A stretch of 5,433 nucleotides of DNA, taken from contig JAJZFF010000631.1 of NCBI GenBank assembly GCA_021805485.1, forward strand, positions 1 through 5,433, in the 5' to 3' direction. The notes beneath the pieces were generated by a model. The model was not told where the DNA came from, ran no database searches, and saw nothing but the letters and a program-made list of their open reading frames with translations. Below are positions 1 through 4,165 of this stretch, piece after piece. Numbering within the stretch: position 1 is the first letter of the stretch; every line of letters begins with the position of its first letter. The stretch is from Pseudomonadota bacterium. GTDB lineage: Bacteria; Pseudomonadota; Alphaproteobacteria; Acetobacterales; Acetobacteraceae. The translations under genes were made by a program, and so were the position numbers.

Positions 1-23
1 ATGACGCCAGGACAACATGGCAT
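1..23 (-). CDS. Possible start of a following gene, perhaps MobA (partial)
   Basis: Reading leftward from an ATG at 23-21, seven complete codons give MPCCPGV, and the cut eighth codon begins AT (Ile or Met). Molybdenum cofactor guanylyltransferase MobA typically starts with a few residues followed by GVILAGG, so this short piece is compatible with MobA. MobA attaches GMP to molybdopterin and is a common companion of moaA. The ATG lies 31 bp past the moaA stop on the same strand, so co-transcription is possible. There is no clear Shine-Dalgarno sequence, and an alternative ATG at 18-16 in another frame gives MLSWRH. The identification is an inference from eight codons and the neighbourhood, and is weak. 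Confidence 0.25.
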
Positions 24-54
24 CGCGCCGCGCCGCCCGGCGAAGGCCGCCCGC

Positions 55-1050
55 CTATCCGCCGGTCACGCTCATGTGCCGGGCCACCGCCGGCGCCCGC
101 CCGGCGCGGTCGATCACGAAATCATGCCCTTTCGGCTTGCGCGCGATCGCGTCGAGAATCGCCTGGCGCAGCACCGCCTCATCGTCCGAGCCGCGCAGCA
201 CCGCGCGCAGGTCCGCCGCGTCGTCCTGGCCGAGGCACATATAGAGCGTGCCGGTGCAGGTCAGCCGCACCCGGTTGCAGCCCTCGCAGAAATTATGCGT
301 GAGCGGCGTGATGAAGCCGATCCGCGTGCCGGTCTCGGCGACGTCGAAATACCGCGCCGGCCCGCCGGTCACGTAATCGGTCGGAGTCAGCGTCCAGCGC
401 GCGGCGAGGCGCTGGCGCACGGTGGAAAGCGGCAGGTACTGGTCGGTCCGGTCCTGGTCCACCTCGCCGAGCGGCATGGTCTCGATCAGGCAGAAATCGA
501 ATCCGTGCCGGCCGCACCATTCGAGCATGGCGTCGAACTCGTCCTCGTTCACGCCCTTCAGCGCCACGGCGTTGACCTTCACCCGCAGCCCCGCCGCCTT
601 CGCCGCCATCACGCCCTCGATCACCTGGGGCAGCCGGCCCCAGCGGGTGATGGCCTGGAATTTTTCGGCATCGAGCGTGTCGATCGAGACGTTCACCCGC
701 TTCACCCCGGCCGCGACCAGCTCGTCGGCGAAGCGGCCGAGCTGGCTGCCATTGGTGGTCAGGGTCAGCTCGTCGAGCCCCTGCCCGATCCGCTGGCCCA
801 GCCGGTTGATCAGCGCCATCACCCCGCGCCGGACCAGCGGCTCGCCGCCGGTCAGCCGCAGCTTGCGCACGCCGAGATCGACGAAGGCGCCCGCCAGCCG
901 CTCCAGCTCCTCGAGCGAGAGCAGGTCCGCCTTCGGCAGGAAGGTCATGTCCTCCGCCATGCAGTAGACGCAGCGGAAATCGCACCGGTCGGTGACCGAG
1001 ATGCGGAGATAGGTGATGGCGCGGCCGAACGGATCGATCATGTCTGTCAT
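55..1050 (-). CDS. moaA: GTP 3',8-cyclase MoaA (molybdenum cofactor biosynthesis)
   Basis: Cytosolic radical-SAM enzyme that converts GTP to 3',8-cyclo-7,8-dihydro-GTP, which MoaC turns into cyclic pyranopterin monophosphate, the first intermediate of molybdenum cofactor. The 331-residue product has the usual family length. The N-terminal SAM cluster is a CX3CX2C motif at Cys23, Cys27 and Cys30 ([10 protein letters not shown]), followed by the SAM-contacting LTGGEP (66-71), TTNG (98-101) and NVSIDTLD (120-127). The second, GTP-binding 4Fe-4S cluster is a CX2CX13C motif at Cys255, Cys258 and Cys272. The protein ends in the double glycine (VTGG) needed for activity in the family. The ATG at 1050 was chosen because it gives the standard MoaA N-terminus and has GAGAG a few bases upstream; an in-frame ATG nine bases further in (1041) is an alternative. 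The open frame continues upstream but does not resemble MoaA there. Divergent from trcR. Confidence 0.97.
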   Translation of the reverse strand: MTDMIDPFGRAITYLRISVTDRCDFRCVYCMAEDMTFLPKADLLSLEELERLAGAFVDLGVRKLRLTGGEPLVRRGVMALINRLGQRIGQGLDELTLTTNGSQLGRFADELVAAGVKRVNVSIDTLDAEKFQAITRWGRLPQVIEGVMAAKAAGLRVKVNAVALKGVNEDEFDAMLEWCGRHGFDFCLIETMPLGEVDQDRTDQYLPLSTVRQRLAARWTLTPTDYVTGGPARYFDVAETGTRIGFITPLTHNFCEGCNRVRLTCTGTLYMCLGQDDAADLRAVLRGSDDEAVLRQAILDAIARKPKGHDFVIDRAGRAPAVARHMSVTGG

Positions 1051-1129
1051 CTTTACTCTCGCGCCCGCAAACGCAAGTCCCGTTTCCGGCCGGCACCGGG
1101 GCGCAATGCGGCATTTCTCCGCCCGTGGC

Positions 1130-1159
1130 TTGACCCGGGCAATATCTCTGCACCATATG
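1130..1159 (+). promoter_or_regulatory. Candidate sigma-70-type promoter for trcR
   Basis: TTGACC at 1130-1135 matches five of six bases of the -35 consensus. With an 18-bp spacer it is followed by CATATG at 1154-1159, a poor -10 match. A start near 1166 would give a leader of about 65 bases ahead of trcR. The opposite strand of the same stretch has a possible but weaker promoter for moaA (TTGCCG followed by GATATT with a short spacer). The call is inferred by eye and the -10 is the weak part. Confidence 0.35.
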
Positions 1160-1170
1160 CACGGCAATAT
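1138..1170. repeat. Direct repeat GGCAATAT x2 in the moaA-trcR divergent region
   Basis: GGCAATAT occurs at 1138-1145 and again at 1163-1170, 25 bp apart start to start, in an AT-richer patch of an otherwise GC-rich region. CATATG lies between the copies. The repeats overlap the spacer and the probable start region of the candidate trcR promoter, so they could be binding sites. Eight-base repeats can also occur by chance, and no regulator is recognised. Confidence 0.4.
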
Positions 1171-1231
1171 TAAGACGGCGTGTCCGCCGCGCCCGTCCGG
1201 CCGACCGCCGCTCTCTCTCTGAGGTATGATG

Positions 1232-1813
1232 ATGACGCTGCCCCTGATGCCGAAGGCCACCGCCGTGTGGCTGATCGAAAAGACCGCCTTGAGCTTCGAG
1301 CAGATCGCCGATTTCTGCGGCATGCATCCGCTCGAGGTGCAGGCGATCGCCGATGGCGAGGTGGCGCAGGGCATCGTCGGCTACGACCCGATCGCCAACA
1401 AGCAGACCACCGCCGAGGAAATCCGCCGCTGCGAGGCCGACCCCAAGGCCCGCCTCAAGATGCTCGACGCCGCCATCCCCGGCGGCCGCCGCACCAAGGG
1501 CGCGCGCTACACCCCCGTCGCCAAGCGGATCGACCGGCCGGACGCCATCGCCTTCATGCTGCGCAACTACCCGCAGGTGCAGGACGCGCAGATCGTCAAG
1601 CTGCTCGGCACCACCAAGGACACGATCCAGAAGGTGCGCGACCGCTCGCACTGGAACAGCGCCAACATCAAGCCGCGCGACCCGGTGATCCTCGGCCTCT
1701 GCAAGCAGTCCGACCTGAACGACGTGGTCTCCGCCGCCAATGCCCGCGCCGAGCGCGACGGCGAGCCGGTGCCGCCCCCGCCCGTGCCCGAGAGCGGCGA
1801 CGAGGCGGCCTGA
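1232..1813 (+). CDS. trcR: TrcR/DUF1013-family cell-cycle transcriptional regulator
   Basis: Predicted DNA-binding protein of 193 residues in the DUF1013 family, annotated in Alphaproteobacteria as the cell-cycle transcriptional regulator TrcR. The start [14 protein letters not shown] is characteristic of the family. An N-terminal helix-turn-helix-like segment (about 21-44, [10 protein letters not shown] then [11 protein letters not shown]) is followed by a linker and a second helical, probably DNA-binding, segment (about 104-140, including [18 protein letters not shown]). The C-terminus (about 172-193) is acidic and proline-rich and looks disordered. Three tandem in-frame ATGs lie at 1226, 1229 and 1232. 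The GAGG at 1221-1224 sits 7 bases before the third but only 1 and 4 before the others, so 1232 is preferred; starting at 1226 adds two methionines. The family call is confident. The exact regulon in this organism cannot be read from the sequence. Confidence 0.93.
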   Translation: MTLPLMPKATAVWLIEKTALSFEQIADFCGMHPLEVQAIADGEVAQGIVGYDPIANKQTTAEEIRRCEADPKARLKMLDAAIPGGRRTKGARYTPVAKRIDRPDAIAFMLRNYPQVQDAQIVKLLGTTKDTIQKVRDRSHWNSANIKPRDPVILGLCKQSDLNDVVSAANARAERDGEPVPPPPVPESGDEAA

Positions 1814-1882
1814 TCCCGGGACGACGAACCCGGACCGGAGATCCCGGCCCGGGCGATGATGTTCAGATGATCTTCATCGGCG

Positions 1883-1901
1883 CGGCGGCGTCCTGCCGCC
1901 G
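1883..1901 (+). terminator. Weak terminator-like hairpin between convergent trcR and DUF465 gene
   Basis: A perfect 7-bp stem (CGGCGGC at 1883-1889, GCCGCCG at 1895-1901) closes a 5-base loop and is followed by GTTTCC, only a three-T run. It lies 70 bp after the trcR stop, in the gap facing the convergent minus-strand gene. A second stem, GCGCGC/CTCA/GCGCGC at 1916-1931, overlaps the stop codon of that gene. The rest of 1814-1922 holds a GATCCCGG direct repeat (1812-1819 and 1840-1847), a small GATGA/TCATC hairpin (1866-1878) and no gene. Termination without a longer U-tract is uncertain. Confidence 0.4.
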
Positions 1902-1922
1902 GTTTCCGGACTTCCGCGCGCC

Positions 1923-2090
1923 TCAGCGCGCCTGAATTCGCTCCATCTCTTCCTTGAGACGAAGTTTCTCCAGTTTGAGTCGGGCGAGATTGTCCTCATC
2001 CGGTCGCGGCCGCCGGTCCTCCTCCGTGATCCGCATTTCCAGGCCGGCGTGACGCTGCTTGAGGGATTCAAGTCTCGCTTGCAGGCTCAT
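1923..2090 (-). CDS. Small DUF465 (YdcH-family) protein, 55 residues
   Basis: Short helical, highly charged protein of the DUF465/YdcH family; the biochemical function of the family is not established. Two predicted helices are visible: residues 1-22 (LQARLESLKQRHAGLEMRI, with the family's H-x-x-L-E pattern) and about 33-55, containing LARLKLEKLRLKEEMERI, which matches the typical LKK-KL-LKDEI core. A proline- and arginine-rich turn (26-31) separates them, suggesting an antiparallel coiled-coil hairpin. The start is well supported: AAAGGAG at 2103-2097 lies 6 bases before the ATG, the best ribosome-binding site in the window. Third codon positions are less GC-biased than in purE or purK (17 of 55 codons end in A or T, including AGA and several CGA). 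It is convergent with trcR and divergent from a second DUF465 gene. Confidence 0.85.
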   Translation of the reverse strand: MSLQARLESLKQRHAGLEMRITEEDRRPRPDEDNLARLKLEKLRLKEEMERIQAR

Positions 2091-2121
2091 CCTCGACTCC
2101 TTTCCGAGTGTGGATCGTTGC

Positions 2122-2154
2122 GGCGCCCGCCTTCCGGTGCCCGGAGCGGGCGCC
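2122..2154 (-). promoter_or_regulatory. Strong GC-rich stem-loop, probable 5' leader structure of the minus-strand DUF465 gene
   Basis: A perfect 9-bp inverted repeat (GGCGCCCGC at 2122-2130, GCGGGCGCC at 2146-2154) encloses a second 5-bp stem (TCCGG at 2133-2137, CCGGA at 2141-2145) with a TGC loop. The two stems are separated by a 2-base bulge, for 14 base pairs in all. No T-run follows on either strand, so it does not look like an intrinsic terminator. It lies 31 bases upstream of the minus-strand ATG and just after a candidate promoter, so the transcript may begin with this hairpin. Confidence 0.6.
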
Positions 2155-2161
2155 TGAAGCG

Positions 2162-2190
2162 AATCTAGTCCTGCACGCGGCGGTTGTCAT
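2162..2190 (-). promoter_or_regulatory. Candidate promoter for the minus-strand DUF465 gene
   Basis: On the minus strand, ATGACA (2190-2185) is followed after exactly 17 bp by TAGATT (2167-2162). These match five of six and four of six bases of the -35 and -10 consensus. Transcription would start near 2155, giving a leader of about 65 bases. A GAATC site (GANTC class) at 2161-2165 overlaps the -10 element. Inferred by eye; a chance match is possible. Confidence 0.45.
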
Positions 2191-2192
2191 CA

Positions 2193-2208
2193 GACTTTTA
2201 CAAAAGTC
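2193..2208. promoter_or_regulatory. AT-rich palindrome, possible operator
   Basis: GACTTTT at 2193-2199 and AAAAGTC at 2202-2208 form a perfect inverted repeat with 7-bp arms and a 2-bp centre, inside a very GC-rich genome. It lies between two divergent DUF465 genes, two bases upstream of the candidate -35 element of the minus-strand gene and 85 bp upstream of the plus-strand operon. This size and position suit a dimeric regulator acting on one or both directions. It does not match the gammaproteobacterial PurR box. The regulator is unknown. Confidence 0.5.
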
Positions 2209-2222
2209 ATCCCGCCGAAATT

Positions 2223-2239
2223 CGCCCCGGCGCGGGGCG
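2223..2239. other. GC-rich hairpin upstream of the DUF465-purEK operon
   Basis: CGCCCCG at 2223-2229 pairs perfectly with CGGGGCG at 2233-2239 around a 3-base loop. It ends 54 bp before the operon's first ATG and has no T-run after it. It may be part of the operon's leader if transcription begins upstream, or simply a product of high GC content. No convincing -35/-10 pair was found for the plus strand. TAGAAG at 2282-2287 could be a -10 for a nearly leaderless transcript starting at about 2294, but it has no good -35. Confidence 0.35.
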
Positions 2240-2293
2240 GTTGCGGCAAATCCGGGATAGGCCAGCCTCCCGCGCCTGTGCTAGAAGCCGACC

Positions 2294-2497
2294 ATGCTGA
2301 CCGACAAGGATAATCTGCTCCGCCAGCTGCATGGCCTGCGCAGCGAGCACCGGGACCTCGATTCCGTGATCGCCCGGCTGGGCGACCAGCCGACGATCGA
2401 CCAGCTGCAGATCCAGCGGCTCAAGAAGCGCAAGCTGCTGCTGCGCGACCAGATCCTCCGCCTCGAAAGCCGCCTGATCCCGGACAGCATCGCGTGA
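2294..2497 (+). CDS. DUF465 (YdcH-family) protein, first gene of the purEK operon
   Basis: A 67-residue DUF465/YdcH-family protein; no biochemical activity is established for the family. It is predicted to be two charged helices forming a coiled-coil hairpin. The first (about 5-28) carries [15 protein letters not shown], with the conserved H-x-x-LD-x-x-I pattern. The second (about 35-62) carries the basic core [19 protein letters not shown], close to the family's LKK-KL-LKDEI signature. The ATG at 2294 has only a weak AGAAG upstream. Its stop codon overlaps the purE start by 4 bases (GTGA), so purE translation is probably coupled to it. Placement directly before purE suggests shared expression, not a demonstrated role in purine synthesis. 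It resembles the divergent DUF465 gene at 1923-2090, but only over the short family core. Confidence 0.9.
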   Translation: MLTDKDNLLRQLHGLRSEHRDLDSVIARLGDQPTIDQLQIQRLKKRKLLLRDQILRLESRLIPDSIA

Positions 2498-2988
2498 CGC
2501 CGCGCATCGGGATCATCATGGGCAGCCGGTCGGACTGGCCGACCATGCGCCACGCCGCCGAGACGCTGGAAGCACTCGGCATCCCCTTCGAGGCCCGCGT
2601 CGTCTCCGCCCACCGCACGCCGCTGCGCATGGTCGAATATGCCCATGCCGCACGCGGGCGCGGGCTGGCCGCGATCATCGCCGGCGCCGGCGGGGCCGCG
2701 CACCTGCCCGGCATGGTCGCCGCCCTCACCCCGGTGCCGGTGCTCGGCGTGCCGGTGGAGAGCGCGGCGCTGAAAGGGGTGGACAGCCTGCATTCCATCG
2801 TGCAGATGCCCGGCGGCGTGCCGGTCGCCACCTTCGCGATCGGCAAGGCCGGGGCGATCAACGCCGCCCTCTTCGCCGCCGCCATGCTGGCGGTGACGGA
2901 CAAGGCCATCGAGGCCAGGCTCGACGCCTGGCGCCGCGCCCAGACCGACAACGTGCCCGACCTGCCCGAGGACCTGCCCACAGAATGA
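2494..2988 (+). CDS. purE: N5-carboxyaminoimidazole ribonucleotide mutase PurE
   Basis: Class I PurE, the cytosolic enzyme that moves the carboxylate of N5-CAIR to carbon 4 to give CAIR in de novo purine synthesis; the family forms octamers. The 164-residue product is of normal length and collinear with E. coli PurE. It has the phosphate-binding GSRSDWPTM (10-18), SAHRTP with the catalytic His40 (38-43), [11 protein letters not shown] with a second conserved His70 (64-74), and [14 protein letters not shown] (98-111). The start is GTG at 2494, within a 4-base overlap with the preceding DUF465 stop. It gives the family start [10 protein letters not shown] and has no obvious ribosome-binding site, so translational coupling is likely. 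The purE stop overlaps the purK ATG (ATGA), supporting one transcript. Confidence 0.97.
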   Translation: MTPRIGIIMGSRSDWPTMRHAAETLEALGIPFEARVVSAHRTPLRMVEYAHAARGRGLAAIIAGAGGAAHLPGMVAALTPVPVLGVPVESAALKGVDSLHSIVQMPGGVPVATFAIGKAGAINAALFAAAMLAVTDKAIEARLDAWRRAQTDNVPDLPEDLPTE

Positions 2989-4130
2989 CCGGTTTTCCGC
3001 TTCCCCCCAACGCCACGATCGGCATCGTCGGCGGCGGCCAGCTCGGCCGCATGTCCGCCATGGCGGCAGCCCGGCTCGGCTATCGCTGCCATATCTTTTC
3101 TCCGGAACCCGACGCCCCGGCCTCGCAGGTCGCGGCCGCGACGACCCGCGCCGATTACGACGACAACGCCGCCCTGCTGCGCTTCGCCGATGCGGTGGAC
3201 GTGATCACCTTCGAGTTCGAGAACGTCTCCGCCGAGGGGCTCGACCTGCTGGCCGACCGCCGCCCGGTCCGGCCGGGGCCGGAAATCCTGCGGATCAGCC
3301 AGGACCGGATCGCGGAGAAGAGCTTCCTCAACGAGGCCGGCATCGGCACCGCGCCCTGGGCGCCGGTGAGCAGCATGGCGGAGCTGACCGCCGCCATCGC
3401 CGCGATCGGCCTGCCCGCCGTGCTGAAGACCACCCGCCTCGGCTATGACGGCAAGGGCCAGGCGCTGATCCGCACCGAGGCCGAGGCGGAGATGGCCTTC
3501 GGCCTGCTGCATCCGAAGCCGCTGATCCTGGAAGGCTTCGTCGATTTCGCGGCGGAGGGGTCGGTCGTCGTCGCGCGCGGGGCGGATGGGACGGTCAGCG
3601 CCTTCGACATGGTCGAGAACCGGCATCGCGACCATATCCTCGACCTCACCCTGGCCCCGGCCCCGTTCGACCCGGCGGTGCGGGAGACGGCGCGGGAGAT
3701 GGCGCGCCTCGTGGCCGAGCGGATCGGCCTGGTCGGGCTGCTGGCGGTGGAGTTCTTCATCGACCGCGACGGCAGGGTGCTGGCCAACGAGATCGCGCCG
3801 CGGCCGCATAATTCCGGGCACTGGACGATCGATGCCTGCCCGGCCAGCCAGTTCGAGCTGCATATCCGCGCCGTCGCCGGCCTGCCGCTGCCGCCGGCGA
3901 TCCGCCATTCCGACGCGGTGATGAAGAACCTGGTCGGGCCGGAGGACATCGCCCTCTGGCCGCGGATCGTGGCGACGGCGGGGCTGATCCCGCATCACTA
4001 CGGCAAGACCGCCGCGCGGCCGGGGCGCAAGCTCGGCCATGTCAACGTGCTGTTCCCGCATGGGGCGCTGCCCGGCGAATTCGGCATCCAGGCGGCGCTC
4101 GGGCCGCTCGCAGGCGGCACGGATCAGTGA
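2985..4130 (+). CDS. purK: N5-carboxyaminoimidazole ribonucleotide synthase PurK
   Basis: ATP-grasp enzyme that uses ATP and bicarbonate to carboxylate AIR to N5-CAIR, the substrate of PurE. At 381 residues it is slightly longer than E. coli PurK (about 355). Visible elements are an N-terminal pre-ATP-grasp fold with GGGQLGRM (16-23) and FEFEN (76-80), the ATP-binding loop [12 protein letters not shown] (148-159), and a glutamate at VEFF (255-258). The metal/ATP site [17 protein letters not shown] spans 268-284, and the C-terminal domain carries GRKLGHVN (347-354). All expected catalytic regions are intact. The ATG at 2985 overlaps the purE stop. A GAGGA at 2968-2972 is too far away to be a strong ribosome-binding site, so coupling to purE translation is likely. 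It ends 25 bp before the convergent ligase stop. Confidence 0.97.
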   Translation: MTGFPLPPNATIGIVGGGQLGRMSAMAAARLGYRCHIFSPEPDAPASQVAAATTRADYDDNAALLRFADAVDVITFEFENVSAEGLDLLADRRPVRPGPEILRISQDRIAEKSFLNEAGIGTAPWAPVSSMAELTAAIAAIGLPAVLKTTRLGYDGKGQALIRTEAEAEMAFGLLHPKPLILEGFVDFAAEGSVVVARGADGTVSAFDMVENRHRDHILDLTLAPAPFDPAVRETAREMARLVAERIGLVGLLAVEFFIDRDGRVLANEIAPRPHNSGHWTIDACPASQFELHIRAVAGLPLPPAIRHSDAVMKNLVGPEDIALWPRIVATAGLIPHHYGKTAARPGRKLGHVNVLFPHGALPGEFGIQAALGPLAGGTDQ

Positions 4131-4134
4131 AGCT

Positions 4135-4165
4135 GCCGCTCTCAAGCGGCCCGGACTAGCCGGGC
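4135..4165. terminator. Paired hairpins between convergent purK and DNA ligase genes
   Basis: Two short stems lie in and around the 25-bp gap. GCCGCT (4135-4140)/CTCA/AGCGGC (4145-4150) is followed at once by GCCCGG (4149-4154)/ACTAG/CCGGGC (4160-4165). They share two bases, so they could be alternatives. The second loop contains the ligase stop codon on the minus strand. Their symmetry would let them work for both convergent transcripts, but neither is followed by a T-run, so intrinsic termination is uncertain. Confidence 0.45.

Noticed and set aside
1..1173. A 390-codon open frame on the plus strand, antisense to moaA
   Set aside because: It is opposite a complete moaA, has low-complexity His/Arg/Ala/Pro-rich content with no recognisable domain, and is explained by GC bias.
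1211..1220. CT dinucleotide run before trcR
   Set aside because: Five CT units are too short to call a functional repeat, and the run is adequately explained as leader sequence next to the GAGG.
1051..1231. Molybdenum-cofactor riboswitch upstream of moaA
   Set aside because: I could not recognise the conserved stems of the Moco RNA motif by eye; only short GC-rich pairings are present. A covariance-model search would settle it.
1051..1374. N-terminal extension of moaA up to 1374
   Set aside because: The frame stays open, but it overlaps trcR, does not resemble MoaA, and the normal family start is at 1050.
2193..2208. PurR-type purine box
   Set aside because: The palindrome does not match the ACGCAAACGTTTGCGT pattern of gammaproteobacterial PurR, and no PurR of that kind is implied in this clade.
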